Shown: positions 8,342 through 17,359, counted from the first letter of the stretch. The stretch: 64,000 nucleotides of DNA from Mycolicibacterium sp. P9-22 (GCF_008329585.1 NZ_NPKP01000017.1:27361-91360), one strand, 5' to 3'. Notes: generated by a model from the letters alone, not told the origin. Numbers and translations are program-made.

Positions 8342-8371
8342 GTGATCTCTGCAGCGACGGAACTCCGATGA
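8342..8371 (+). CDS. leaderless 9-codon upstream ORF (VISAATELR), translationally coupled
   Basis: GTG at 8342 lies 6 nt after a TAGCAT hexamer. The frame encodes Val-Ile-Ser-Ala-Ala-Thr-Glu-Leu-Arg and stops at TGA 8369-8371, sharing an ATGA overlap with the downstream ATG at 8368. That gene has only a weak ribosome site, so ribosomes ending this mini-ORF may deliver its initiation. It may be a regulatory leader; expression is inference. Confidence 0.4.
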   Translation: MISAATELR

Positions 8372-9354
8372 GTGCTCCCACCCTGGTCTCGGTCGACGAG
8401 ATCAGGGCGGCGGCGGATCGGTTGCGCGGCAATATCATGCGTACACCGCTCATCCCGGCGCCGTGGGCCGATCCCGACCGGCCGCTGTGGATCAAACCGG
8501 AGAGCCTGCAGGTGATCGGCGCCTTCAAGGTGCGCGGTGCACTCAACGCCGTCGGCCGAATCGACGCCGGCCTCCGGCAGCGAGGTGTCGTCGCGTACTC
8601 GAGCGGAAACCACGCGCAGGCAGTCGCTTACGCGGCCGCCCGGTTCGGCATCGACGCGCACATCGTCATGCCCGAGGAGACGCCTCAGGTGAAGATCGCG
8701 CGGACCAGAGGCCACGGCGCCCGGGTGGTGTTGTGCGCTGCGGGTCAGCGCGAAGCCGTTGCCGCGCAACTCGTCGAGGAAACCGGTGCCACACTGGTAC
8801 CGCCGTTCGACCACCCCGACGTCATCGCCGGACAGGGCACGATCGGCCTGGAGATCGCCGAGGATCTGCCCGATGTCAGGACCGTCCTGGTCCCGGTCAG
8901 CGGCGGCGGGCTTGCCTCCGGTATCGGCACCGCCATCCGGGCGTTGTGCCCGCAGGCGCAGATTTTCGGGGTGGAACCGGAACTGGCGGCCGACACCGCT
9001 GCGGGTCTGCGGCAGGGCAGTCGGGTCAGCATGTCGATCGCGGACCGTAACCGGACCATCGCCGACGGTCTGCGCTCGGAACCGTCCGAGCTGACCTTTG
9101 CGCATCTGCAGCACGTGCTCACCGATGTGCTGACCGTCGCCGAAGACGAAATTCGTTCTGCGGTAGCCGAACTGGCTGTGCAGGCGCGCCTGGTCAGCGA
9201 ACCCAGCGGCGCGGTGGCACTGGCCGCCTACCGTCGCCACCGGACACCGCCGGGCAAGACCGTGATGATCCTGTCCGGTGGCAACATCGAACCCGCACTG
9301 CTGGCCGAGATTGTGGCGCAGTCACCAGCGGTTGGGGTTCACCAGGGGGACTGA
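8368..9354 (+). CDS. threonine/serine dehydratase-like PLP enzyme
   Basis: 328 residues of fold-type II PLP enzyme. Lys54 in GAFKVRGA is the Schiff-base lysine, SSGNHAQ (78-84) holds the substrate carboxylate, and SGGGLASG around 178-185 binds the PLP phosphate. The reaction is probably deamination of L-threonine to 2-oxobutanoate or L-serine to pyruvate. Serine or threo-3-hydroxyaspartate specificity and racemase activity are possible alternatives. No ACT domain follows, so it resembles the catabolic, isoleucine-insensitive form. The last 33 bp overlap the convergent small gene. Confidence 0.88.
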   Translation: MSAPTLVSVDEIRAAADRLRGNIMRTPLIPAPWADPDRPLWIKPESLQVIGAFKVRGALNAVGRIDAGLRQRGVVAYSSGNHAQAVAYAAARFGIDAHIVMPEETPQVKIARTRGHGARVVLCAAGQREAVAAQLVEETGATLVPPFDHPDVIAGQGTIGLEIAEDLPDVRTVLVPVSGGGLASGIGTAIRALCPQAQIFGVEPELAADTAAGLRQGSRVSMSIADRNRTIADGLRSEPSELTFAHLQHVLTDVLTVAEDEIRSAVAELAVQARLVSEPSGAVALAAYRRHRTPPGKTVMILSGGNIEPALLAEIVAQSPAVGVHQGD

Positions 9355-9543
9355 CACGGCGCAACCCTCGTGCGCGCAGTGCGACCAGGCGTCCTGTTCG
9401 GCAGCGGCCTTGAGCCGACGGCGCCGCCCGGCCCATCCGCAGGAACAGGTGGCCGTCGAGTGGCCGAAGCCACGGTTGTACACGTATACCGTTCCGTGGC
9501 GTCCGGTGGTGTCCGCGAACAGATCTTCGAGCAGCATGGACAT
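9322..9543 (-). CDS. small Cys/His-rich conserved protein
   Basis: 73 residues; the start at 9543 is fixed by GAAGGAG 9 nt upstream. It carries C33-x-C35-GW, then W-S-H55-C56-x-H58-x2-C61, a spacing that could bind zinc as a small ribbon. Residues 37-47 are basic (GWAGRRRRLKA). It resembles short mycobacterial proteins with a CSCGW motif, with no known function. It could bind nucleic acid or a protein, by inference. It overlaps the 3' end of the dehydratase gene antiparallel. Confidence 0.7.
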   Translation of the reverse strand: MSMLLEDLFADTTGRHGTVYVYNRGFGHSTATCSCGWAGRRRRLKAAAEQDAWSHCAHEGCAVSVPLVNPNRW

Positions 9544-9761
9544 GGGGTGTAACTCCTTCGTCGACCTGACCTCGGTGTCATGTAGACGTGCTGGCGTAGT
9601 TCGATTCTGCGCCCGATCACCTCGGGATGGCGGGAGCCGCGGGTCACGACTCGGCGCAGATCCTGTCAAGCCGAAGTAACTGGTGACGGGTCTCTACCCT
9701 GGTTCTCGCGTTGCTAAACCTGAAGCCTGCCCACGTAATTGACGCCCGGGCGGGTTGCTGT

Positions 9762-11240
9762 CTAGTGCACGCCCTCCATCAGCCGGCTGATGCGTGTGGT
9801 GAACGCCAGCACGAGAAGACCGGCGACGATCGCCACCAGGCCGAGGATGCCGAAGTAGGCGAACTCGCGCGCCGGGTCGTAATAGCGGGCCAGCACGCCG
9901 GACATCGACGTGCCGAGCCCGACCGAGAAGAAGTACAGCGCCATCATCTGGGCGCGGAATGCCTCCGGTGCGAGTTGAGTGGTCACCGCCAGGCCGATCG
10001 GGGAGATCATCAGCTCGGAGACCGCGAAGCCGGCCATCACCGCCACGATGAACAGCGCGGGCACGGCCCGTCCGGTGGTGCCCGCGAACGGGAGGAACAG
10101 CAGGAACGCCGCACCCATCCCGATGACGCCGTACGCGAACTTCCGCGGCGTGGTGGGTGCGCGCTGACCCAACCGGGTCCACATGACCGCGAACAGTGGC
10201 GACAGCGCAATGATCCAGATCGGCTCGATCGAGCCGATCCAGCTCGACGGCGCGGTCCATCCGAAGATCGACCAGTTCATCCGTTCATCCGAATACACCG
10301 CGAGGACGGTGAAGATCTGCTGGAACAGCGACCAGAACACTGCGTTGGCGATGAACAACGGAATGAAGGCGCGGACCCGGGTGCGTTCGAGCGCAGCTAC
10401 TTTCGGGCTGGTCAACAACACGATGAAGTAGCCGATCGAAGCCACGACGATGACGCCGGTGGTCACCTGGGACAGGTTGTTCAGTGTCACCAGCCCGGTC
10501 CCGAAGGCGAGCACCGCGACGGCGATCACCCCGACGCCGACGCCCACGGCGGGGAGAACACCACTGCGCGGCAGCGGGTTGGGGACTTCGCGCCCGTGTG
10601 TCCCCAGGTTGCGGCGGAACACCACGTACTGGGCCAGGCCCAGCGCCATACCGATTGCGGCGGCACCGAATCCGAAGTGGAACCCGACCCGGGTCTGCAG
10701 CAGGCCGGTGATCAGCGGCCCGACGAAGGCCCCCAGGTTGATGCCGAGGTAGAACAACGTGAATCCGCCGTCGGCCCGCGCGTCGCCCTTGTCGTACAGC
10801 GTGCCCAGCAAGGATGAGGCATTCGCCTTGAGCGCGCCGGAGCCCAGTGCGACGAGCACCAGACCCGCTGCGACACCGGCGATTCCGGGCACCACCGCCA
10901 GTGCGATGTGTCCGACCATGACCACGACGCCGCCGTAGAACACGGTGCGCTCCATGCCGAGGGCCCGGTCGGCCAACCAGCCACCCAGCACCGTCGACAG
11001 ATACACCAGCCCGCCGTAGGCGCCGACGATGCCGGTCGCCGTCGCCTTGGACAGCTCCAGGCCACCCTCGGTGGCCGAGTAGTAGAGGTAGTACCCCAGG
11101 ATGGTCAGCATCCCGTAGAAGGAAAAGCGTTCCCACAGTTCGACGCCGAACAGGTTCGTCAATCCGATCGGGTGGCCGAACAATGTGCGTGCCGCCTGCT
11201 GATCTGTCTGGCCGCCCCCGGCCTGTTCGGACCCAGTCAT
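9762..11240 (-). CDS. POT-family proton-dependent peptide transporter
   Basis: 492 residues with about 14 membrane segments. The diagnostic POT motifs are present: ELWERFSFYGM (ExxERFxYYG) in TM1, the GGWLADRALG loop between TM2 and TM3, and FYLGINLGAFVGPLITG (PTR2 signature) in TM5. It imports di- and tripeptides with protons across the plasma membrane. Start 11240 leaves a short cytosolic N-terminus just before the TM1 motif. It is monocistronic by position. No strong terminator was seen in the 218 bp that follow it on its strand; a GC palindrome CGCCCGGGCG lies there. Confidence 0.92.
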   Translation of the reverse strand: MTGSEQAGGGQTDQQAARTLFGHPIGLTNLFGVELWERFSFYGMLTILGYYLYYSATEGGLELSKATATGIVGAYGGLVYLSTVLGGWLADRALGMERTVFYGGVVVMVGHIALAVVPGIAGVAAGLVLVALGSGALKANASSLLGTLYDKGDARADGGFTLFYLGINLGAFVGPLITGLLQTRVGFHFGFGAAAIGMALGLAQYVVFRRNLGTHGREVPNPLPRSGVLPAVGVGVGVIAVAVLAFGTGLVTLNNLSQVTTGVIVVASIGYFIVLLTSPKVAALERTRVRAFIPLFIANAVFWSLFQQIFTVLAVYSDERMNWSIFGWTAPSSWIGSIEPIWIIALSPLFAVMWTRLGQRAPTTPRKFAYGVIGMGAAFLLFLPFAGTTGRAVPALFIVAVMAGFAVSELMISPIGLAVTTQLAPEAFRAQMMALYFFSVGLGTSMSGVLARYYDPAREFAYFGILGLVAIVAGLLVLAFTTRISRLMEGVH

Positions 11241-11441
11241 AGCGCCACCATCCCACGACGCCCGGGCGGTGCGGTGCATTGTCGGCAAGTCATGGCGGGT
11301 CGCTCCGGCGCCACCCGAGGGAGCAAATCCCATGATGCTCTCCACATGGTCAGTTCTGTGACGCAGCAAACCTCGATCCGAGGAATCGCCTGCACGGGTG
11401 GGTTCCTGGCCGCTGCGCAGGTAGTCTCAGCCGGATAACGC

Positions 11442-11459
11442 GACGATGGTTGCATCGTC
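11442..11459. repeat. perfect 7-bp inverted repeat upstream of the DUF7159-like gene
   Basis: GACGATG-GTTG-CATCGTC: 7-bp arms with a 4-nt loop, 49 bp before the GTG start at 11508. It could be an operator or a 5'-UTR hairpin. Confidence 0.4.
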
Positions 11460-11507
11460 ACGACGCGGTTGCCTGCGTGCGGCCGAAGAGGGTCCGAAGG
11501 GGTACAT

Positions 11508-12752
11508 GTGGACGCGGTGCTCGGCTTGTCGATGACACCAAGGTCGCTGTCAGTGGTGGTCGTCGGCGGTGGTGATCAGCCGGACGGCAGCCGGAACGAC
11601 GCATTCGAGGTCGCCGTCGACGGTTCCGACGGGCGGTCGGCCACCGAGCGGGCGACCGCCGCGGTGGAGGCGATCGTGGCCTCGCGCGGTGAGCGGCTGA
11701 AATCCATCGGTGTCACCTGGAGTGACGACGCCGACGTCGAGGCGTCCCTGCTGATGCAATCGCTGACCGAATCCGGCTTCGACAATGTGGTGCCGATCCG
11801 CCTGCCGGAGGCCACCGAGGCGCTGGCCCGCGGGATGGCCGATGTCATCGGCTACCGGACCTCCGCGGTCTGCGTCATCGAACCGGACACCGCGATCGCC
11901 CTGATCGTGCACACCGGCGACGGTGCCGTGCAGACCGCGATCAATCACACGATCGATTCCGATGAGAGCCTGATCGGCTGGCTGAGCACCGTGTTCGCTC
12001 GTGCCGACTGGCAGCCCGAGGCACTGGTGGTGGTCGGGTCGGCCGGCGGCTTCGACGCTGTGCTGCCGCGGCTCGAGGAGGCGCTGTCGGTTCCGGTCTT
12101 CGCGCCGGCCGAGGCGCCGCTGGCGCTGGCGCGCGGAGCGGCACTCGCCTCGACCCACAATGCCGGTTTGCCACTGGATTCGAGCCCGTTGTTCTCCTCG
12201 GCCGCCACCGGCCGACACGCCGCCGCCGATGCTCCCCGGCTGACGCCCGCACGCGTCCTCACCGGGTTGCTGGCGGCCGGTGTGGTGACCTTCGTGGCCT
12301 CGGCCTCGTTGGCGGTCGCCGTCGAGCTCTCGCCGCGCCCGCAGGCCGCTCCGCAGCCGGTGGTCAGCGCCGAACGTGTCGTCGAGGAGCCGCCGGTGGT
12401 CCGCCCCGCGCCGAGTGTCGCGCTCCCGCCACCTCCCGCGGCTCCCGTCATCCCCGAGCCGGTGGAAGTGGTCGCGCCGGTCGCCGCACCCGTCGTGGAG
12501 TCGGCACCGCCACCCGAGGTCAACACCGTCGTGGACAACGTTCCCGCCGAGGGGCCCTACGTTCTGGAGGCGCCGGCCCCGCCGCCGCCACCGCCGCTCG
12601 TGGCGCCGCCGACCGTGGTCGCGCCGCCGCCGGTGGTGGGCCCCGTCTATGACCAGCCGAAGCGGCCGCTGCTGCAGCGGATCCGGGACAAGTTGCGGAT
12701 CGGTGGGGACGATCAGCCACCGCCGGTGATCATGAATCCCCCGATGGGCTGA
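11508..12752 (+). CDS. DUF7159-like mycobacterial membrane protein with Pro-rich tail
   Basis: 414 residues from GTG 11508 (GAAGGGG just upstream); the VDAVLGLSMTP opening is typical of this mycobacterial family. Residues 1-240 look like an actin-like/ASKHA fold (VLGLSMTPRSLSVVVV, SIGVTWSDDAD, VCVIEPDTAIALIV, ALVVVGSAGG). One membrane helix at about 247-273 follows, then ~140 residues rich in Pro, Ala and Val, probably extracytoplasmic in the cell wall. There are no catalytic residues I can name. Function is unknown. The following L,D-transpeptidase gene, 60 bp downstream, suggests a cell-envelope context. Confidence 0.75.
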   Translation: MDAVLGLSMTPRSLSVVVVGGGDQPDGSRNDAFEVAVDGSDGRSATERATAAVEAIVASRGERLKSIGVTWSDDADVEASLLMQSLTESGFDNVVPIRLPEATEALARGMADVIGYRTSAVCVIEPDTAIALIVHTGDGAVQTAINHTIDSDESLIGWLSTVFARADWQPEALVVVGSAGGFDAVLPRLEEALSVPVFAPAEAPLALARGAALASTHNAGLPLDSSPLFSSAATGRHAAADAPRLTPARVLTGLLAAGVVTFVASASLAVAVELSPRPQAAPQPVVSAERVVEEPPVVRPAPSVALPPPPAAPVIPEPVEVVAPVAAPVVESAPPPEVNTVVDNVPAEGPYVLEAPAPPPPPPLVAPPTVVAPPPVVGPVYDQPKRPLLQRIRDKLRIGGDDQPPPVIMNPPMG

Positions 12753-12799
12753 GTGCGGACGCGCACCGCTGGCTAACATTTTCCGAGCCCGGCGCGAAC

Positions 12800-12805
12800 T
12801 ACCAT
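12800..12805 (+). promoter_or_regulatory. -10 hexamer TACCAT, leaderless-type
   Basis: TACCAT, then 7 nt (gtaggtc), then ATG 12813. This supports the longer start of the L,D-transpeptidase gene. Confidence 0.5.
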
Positions 12806-12812
12806 GTAGGTC

Positions 12813-13604
12813 ATGGCGCCAGGTCCGGATGTCCGGAGTCAGGGGAGGTTCGGAAACTTGCGTAAGAACATTCGGAACATGCTGGTCACGGCGGGTATTG
12901 CCGCTGCAGCACTGATGACGTCGACGACTCCGGGCGTGGCGGCGGTGCCCACGCCGCCGGCGGTGATATCGGTGTCGCCGTCCCCCGGCGAAGTGGTCGG
13001 GGTGGCCTACCCCGTGACCGTGGCATTCGGCGATCCGGTCGCTGACCGTGCCCGGGCCGAACGCGGCATCACGTTCTCGGCGGATGAGGTCCCCGCCGGC
13101 ACCTACGAATGGGTGGACGACTCCACGGTGCGCTTCACACCCACCGATTTCTGGCCCGCGCACTCGACCATTTCGGTCCAAGCGCTTGGTTTCAAGTCGT
13201 CGTTCGAGACGGGTGCCGAGGTGGTCGGCGTGGCCGATATCAGCGCGCACACCTACACGGTGAGCATCGACGGTGTGGTCGCCAGAGAGATGCCGGCGTC
13301 GATGGGCAAGTCTGGGTTCGCCACCCCGATCGGCAGGTTCACCGCGCTCGGTAAAGAGAGCGTCGTCGTGATGGATTCACGCACGATCGGGATCCCGCTG
13401 GATGACCCCGAGGGCTACAAGCTCACCGTCTACGACGCGGTCCGGGTCACCTGGGGCGGCGTGTACGTGCATGGTGCGCCGTGGTCGGTGGGTTCCCAGG
13501 GGTACGAGAACGTCAGCCACGGCTGCATCAACCTCAGCCCGGACAACGCCGACTGGTACTACAACAACGTCAGTATCGGTGACCCGATCATCGTGCAGGC
13601 CTGA
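12813..13604 (+). CDS. ldtA: L,D-transpeptidase, LdtA (LdtMt1)-like
   Basis: 263 residues. The segment order matches mycobacterial LdtMt1: signal sequence RNMLVTAGIAAAALM...GVAA, one immunoglobulin-like domain (about 50-135), then the YkuD catalytic domain (about 145-263) with VMDSRTIGIPL, YVHGAPWSVGSQGY and SHGCINLSPDNADWYY. Cys238 is the nucleophile and His220 its likely partner. It forms 3-3 meso-DAP cross-links in peptidoglycan outside the membrane and is a carbapenem target class. Two starts are plausible: ATG 12813 (leaderless promoter) and TTG 12858, which has AGGGGAGG 9 nt upstream and gives a cleaner signal peptide. Confidence 0.9.
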   Translation: MAPGPDVRSQGRFGNLRKNIRNMLVTAGIAAAALMTSTTPGVAAVPTPPAVISVSPSPGEVVGVAYPVTVAFGDPVADRARAERGITFSADEVPAGTYEWVDDSTVRFTPTDFWPAHSTISVQALGFKSSFETGAEVVGVADISAHTYTVSIDGVVAREMPASMGKSGFATPIGRFTALGKESVVVMDSRTIGIPLDDPEGYKLTVYDAVRVTWGGVYVHGAPWSVGSQGYENVSHGCINLSPDNADWYYNNVSIGDPIIVQA

Positions 13605-13609
13605 ACTTT

Positions 13610-14257
13610 TCATAACCCGGCATGCAGATTACGCGCCGTCGGTGAGGATTCGACGGTACCGGGATCCGGGTAGGTGCCCAGCACCCGGTCGGCGGTACCG
13701 CTGCTGGTGACGGTAAACCAATAGTGCTCGTTCTTGAAATGGTGCTGACGGTGGTTGCGCCAGATCGACCGATAGACAGCAGTTTTCGGCTTGTAGTCGG
13801 TGTGGATCAGGTAGTGGCACCATTCGTAGCCGATGCCCAGCAGCGCCAGAAACGTCAGAAACGTCAGGCCCCGCCCCAGGCTGGGGAAGGCGAGCAGCCC
13901 GATCGCCACCGCCAGCGGCAACACCCACAGCAGCGACTGCCAGGGGATGAACACCAGCGGCAGGTCACGCGGGTCGACGTGATGATCGCGATGCTTGCGC
14001 GACAGCAGGGGATCCACCGAGACACCGGCGATCCGTCGCGGCCGCCAATGCAGGATGACCACGTGGATCAGCCATTCGGCGAACGGGAACACGGCGAGCA
14101 TCACCAGCGGCACCACGGCATCGGTGACCTGCCAGTCGCCCACAGCCACCCGCGCCGCCACCGCGGCGGTCAGCGTCGCCGTGAGCATCCACGGGGTCGG
14201 GTGGCGCAGGAACTCCCGTCCTGCGCCGGCCAGCGTGATACCCCGGCGAGTGCTCAT
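13610..14257 (-). CDS. fatty acid hydroxylase/sterol desaturase-family di-iron membrane protein
   Basis: 215 residues, with four hydrophobic segments and the conserved histidine clusters HVVILH, HRDHH, HYLIH and HRQHH that ligate a di-iron centre at the cytosolic face. Members hydroxylate or desaturate lipids using O2. The substrate is unknown. The start overlaps the stop of the GntR gene by 4 bp (ATGA), so the two are probably co-transcribed and the regulator may control it. It is convergent with the L,D-transpeptidase gene, 5 bp away. Confidence 0.85.
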   Translation of the reverse strand: MSTRRGITLAGAGREFLRHPTPWMLTATLTAAVAARVAVGDWQVTDAVVPLVMLAVFPFAEWLIHVVILHWRPRRIAGVSVDPLLSRKHRDHHVDPRDLPLVFIPWQSLLWVLPLAVAIGLLAFPSLGRGLTFLTFLALLGIGYEWCHYLIHTDYKPKTAVYRSIWRNHRQHHFKNEHYWFTVTSSGTADRVLGTYPDPGTVESSPTARNLHAGL

Positions 14258-14976
14258 CGGGGGTCCTCCAATTCGGTGAGTGCGCCCAGCAGCGCGGTGG
14301 TGGCCGACTCCAGCAGCGCGCGGGCGGCGGCCGCGGCCGCCTCGGCGTCGCCGGTGCGCACGGCGTCGGCGATCGCGCGATAGGCCTCGGGGTGGCCGAC
14401 CTCGGCGGCCATCATGACGGCCAGCGCCGGCAGGGCGGGTTCGTAGGTCGCGCGCAGTGTGTTGTACATCAGCCGGAAGGCGATCGAGTCCGCGCCGTCG
14501 ACCAGGTGGTCCCAGAAGGTCAGCGCGTGGCGTTGCCGCTGCACCGCGTCGGTGTCGGAGCTCAGATCGTCGATCGCGGAGTCGAGCAGGGCGGCCAGTT
14601 CCGGACCGCGCCGCGTGGCGGCGAGCTCGGCAACCTTGGGGCCGTTGTGCAACCGGGTTTCCAGGATGGAACGCACGACGGAGATGTCGAGTTCGCCGGC
14701 CTGGAACAGCAGCCGAGGGAGCAGATCCAGCCCGGCGTGCCTGCGGAAATCCCGCACGGTGGTGGTGTCGCCCTGTCGGATCTCCACCAGGCCCGCCGAG
14801 GTGAGGCGCTTGAGCGCCTCGCGCACCGCGGGCCGCGACACCCCGAGGACCTCGGCGAGGCGGCGCTCGCTGGGAAGCGCGTCGCCGGGCTTCATCTCGC
14901 CGCTGAGTACCTCGGCGACGATCTGTTCGAAGACGTCCTCGGGTACCGAGCGGCGGTTGACCGGTTGCAGTGCCAT
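14254..14976 (-). CDS. GntR/FadR-family transcriptional regulator
   Basis: 240 residues. N-terminal winged helix: DVFEQIVAEVLSGEMKPGDALPSERRLAEVLGVSRPAVREALKRL, then LVEIRQGDTT. The C-terminal all-helical FCD effector domain (about 95-230) ends in AAAAARALLESATTALLGAL. It binds DNA as a dimer, with a small carboxylate or acyl ligand likely. It is translationally coupled to the fatty-acid-hydroxylase-type gene and lies 65 bp downstream of the MFS gene on the same strand. It is the nearest dedicated regulator to the organosulfur block, but a link is only inference. Confidence 0.85.
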   Translation of the reverse strand: MALQPVNRRSVPEDVFEQIVAEVLSGEMKPGDALPSERRLAEVLGVSRPAVREALKRLTSAGLVEIRQGDTTTVRDFRRHAGLDLLPRLLFQAGELDISVVRSILETRLHNGPKVAELAATRRGPELAALLDSAIDDLSSDTDAVQRQRHALTFWDHLVDGADSIAFRLMYNTLRATYEPALPALAVMMAAEVGHPEAYRAIADAVRTGDAEAAAAAARALLESATTALLGALTELEDPR

Positions 14977-15041
14977 GAACCGAGCATGGCAGCGTCTTGG
15001 TAACAGGTCAAGTGGTCATACCAGTGGCTTCGGATGTCCAT

Positions 15042-16274
15042 TTACGGCAGCGGCGCGGCACTCCGCCGCGCCAGCGGCAACAGCGCGACCGCGGCGAGCA
15101 GGGCGAGGGCGCCGCAGATCGCCAGGAAGCGCCAGTCGCCGAGCCATGCGGCGAACAGCGGCATCCCAGCGCGGGCAACGGCCATCGGCACCGTGATGAC
15201 GGCCAGCACGCTGGCGAAGTGTGCAATCCCGAAGCTGTCCGCCAGGATCGAGGGGCGGGCGATCACGCCGATGCCCTGGCCGACGCCGACGGCGGCGACG
15301 CACAGCACGCACAGTGGGATCGACAGACCCGCCAGCGGCAACAGCAGCAGCCCGGCAGCCTGAATCGCGAAGGCCGCCGATGTGGCGGGCACGATCGGGA
15401 TACGCCCGGCAGACATCGTCAACACCAGCCGGGACAGGATCTGCATGACCCCGATGGCGACCGGCATGGCGGTGGCGACGGCCACGGAATGACCGACGTC
15501 CTGCAGGTAGGCGATCACCAGCAGCAGGAATGCCGATACCGAGCCGGACTGTCCGACGAAAGCGATCAGAAGCAGCCAGAAGCGGCCCTGGCGCAGTACG
15601 TCGCGCAGGGGCATGCCTCCGCGCTGCGCGATCTGGCCTCGATGGGCGGCACGAGACGGGATGATCCACAGGTGGCCGGGTATCGCAGTCACCGCGAACA
15701 GTCCTGCCAGTATGAGCAGGCTTGTTCGCCAACCGAATTCGGCGTTCATCCAGCCGAGTGCCGGATAGACGAGGTAGGTGGCCAGCCCGGCGATCATCGC
15801 CACGGCGAGAATCGCCTGGTCGCGATGGCCGGGGCCGGTCGCGAACACCAGTACCGCGAATGCGGCCTCGTAGGTGCACATCGTGAGGGAGAAACCGATC
15901 AGCACGAAGCTCAGGTACACCATCGGCAGCGAATGCGCCTGTGACCACGCCACGACCGCGACCGCGCCGATCGCTGCACCGCAGGTCATCACCGCGCGAC
16001 CGCCGTACCGGTCCAGGACACGCCCTATCGGAAAGGCTGTCAGCGCGCCCACCAGGGTGGAGACGGTCGATGCCCCCGCGATGGCGGTGCGGGTGGTGCC
16101 GAGATCGGCGGCCATCGGGATGAGTATCACCGGGATGATCTGGATCATCGCGATATAGCCCGCGGAACTACTGATCGAGAAGACCGTGACGAGCAGGCGT
16201 CGGTGTCTGCGCGTGACGCTCGTGCCGGTTGCGGGGTCGGTGCCGTTGCGGAATTCGGCAGTCCGCGAGATCAT
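15042..16274 (-). CDS. MFS transporter
   Basis: 410 residues with 12 predicted membrane helices. The loop between TM2 and TM3 is FPIGRVLDRYGGRAVM, a close form of the MFS GxxxDRxGRR motif. A central hydrophilic loop (HLWIIPSRAAHRGQIAQRGG) separates the two halves. Substrate is unknown; it resembles the monocarboxylate/OFA-like branch. Its start overlaps the stop of the SsuD-like gene by 4 bp (ATGA), so it probably moves the substrate or product of that enzyme. Confidence 0.85.
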   Translation of the reverse strand: MISRTAEFRNGTDPATGTSVTRRHRRLLVTVFSISSSAGYIAMIQIIPVILIPMAADLGTTRTAIAGASTVSTLVGALTAFPIGRVLDRYGGRAVMTCGAAIGAVAVVAWSQAHSLPMVYLSFVLIGFSLTMCTYEAAFAVLVFATGPGHRDQAILAVAMIAGLATYLVYPALGWMNAEFGWRTSLLILAGLFAVTAIPGHLWIIPSRAAHRGQIAQRGGMPLRDVLRQGRFWLLLIAFVGQSGSVSAFLLLVIAYLQDVGHSVAVATAMPVAIGVMQILSRLVLTMSAGRIPIVPATSAAFAIQAAGLLLLPLAGLSIPLCVLCVAAVGVGQGIGVIARPSILADSFGIAHFASVLAVITVPMAVARAGMPLFAAWLGDWRFLAICGALALLAAVALLPLARRSAAPLP

Positions 16275-17359
16275 CCGCGCAGCAGCGGCAACAGCTGATT
16301 GCCCTGCCGCTCGATCTCGCGCAGGTAGGGGGTATCGGAGAGGACGAAGTGCGTGATGCCCAGATCCTGGTATTTGCGAAGAGATTTCGCGACATCATCG
16401 GCCGATCCGACCAGCCACGTGGTGCCGGCGCCGCCACCGCCGAACAGCCCGGGGCTGGTGTACAGATTCTCGTCGAGCACCTCGCCACGTGCGGCGAGGT
16501 CGAACAGGCGCTGCTGACCCACTGCGGTTCGCCGGTGCGGGTTCTCGGGTACGGTTCCGTGCTCGCCGAACCGGTTGTCCTGCTGGGTGGCGGCCATTTC
16601 GGCGACCTTGGCTTCGGCCTCAGCCCAGGCCTGTTCGGTGGTGTCGCGTACGAACGTGGTGATGCGCAGGCCGAACTCCAATGGCGGATGTTTGCGGTCC
16701 ACAGTTTCGCTGAGTTTTTTCAGGCGTTCGATCCGCTCCTCTATGCCGGCGAGCGGCTCACCCCAGAACAGCTGCACATCGGCTTCGCCTGCGGCCACCC
16801 GCTCCGCGGCCGCAGAGGCGCCCCCGAAGTACAACTTGGGGTGCGGCCGGTCACCACGAACAGCGATGCGGGGCAGCACTGTTGAGTCGGTCACGGAGAA
16901 ATGCTCGCCGTGGTAGGTGACGTTTTCCTCGGTCCACAGCCTGCGGACCAGCTCGAGGAATTCACGGGTCCGGCCGTACCGGTGGGCCTGGTCACCGTCG
17001 GAGTCGCCGTAGGCGGCCAGATCATCCTTGCCGGAGACGATGTTGACCCGGACTCGTCCCGCGCTGAGGTGATCGAGAGTGGCTGCGGCGGCGGCGAAAT
17101 TGGCCGGTCGCCAATACCCAGGCCGGATCGCGATGAGCGGTTCGAACGCACGCGTCCGCGCGGCCAGCGCGGTGGCGACGGTGAAGGTGTCCGGTCTGCC
17201 CCATCCGGCGCCCAGTAGCGCTCCTGTCCACCCGTGGTTCTCCAGTGCCGTGGCGTGGCTCACCAACGTTTCCAGGCTGTTGTGCCCTTCGATGGTGGGA
17301 TCCCCGCGATGGCCGGGGTCGGCCTGATTCGGTATGTACCAGAGGAACTCGGTACTCAT
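16271..17359 (-). CDS. SsuD-like FMNH2-dependent alkanesulfonate monooxygenase (LLM family)
   Basis: 362 residues, bacterial-luciferase TIM barrel. MSTEFLWYIPNQADPGH, LLGAGWGRPDTFTVATALAA, IRPGYWRPANFAAAAATLDHLSAGRVRVNIVSG and YFGGASAAAERVAAGEAD are typical of SsuD-type enzymes that oxygenate alkanesulfonates to aldehyde and sulfite using reduced FMN. Start 17359 fits the family N-terminus; upstream in-frame sequence overlaps the preceding gene. It is coupled to an MFS gene and follows the flavoprotein gene by 40 bp. A flavin reductase partner (SsuE) is not present nearby. Confidence 0.85.
   Translation of the reverse strand: MSTEFLWYIPNQADPGHRGDPTIEGHNSLETLVSHATALENHGWTGALLGAGWGRPDTFTVATALAARTRAFEPLIAIRPGYWRPANFAAAAATLDHLSAGRVRVNIVSGKDDLAAYGDSDGDQAHRYGRTREFLELVRRLWTEENVTYHGEHFSVTDSTVLPRIAVRGDRPHPKLYFGGASAAAERVAAGEADVQLFWGEPLAGIEERIERLKKLSETVDRKHPPLEFGLRITTFVRDTTEQAWAEAEAKVAEMAATQQDNRFGEHGTVPENPHRRTAVGQQRLFDLAARGEVLDENLYTSPGLFGGGGAGTTWLVGSADDVAKSLRKYQDLGITHFVLSDTPYLREIERQGNQLLPLLRG

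Noticed and set aside
9700..9761. Terminator for the POT transporter gene (CGCCCGGGCG)
   Set aside because: A 10-bp GC palindrome without a loop or T-tract; too weak to call.
11550..13250. Long antisense frame across the DUF7159-like and L,D-transpeptidase genes
   Set aside because: It spans two real genes and the gap between them, is rich in His/Arg/Gly repeats, and has no recognisable domain or ribosome site.
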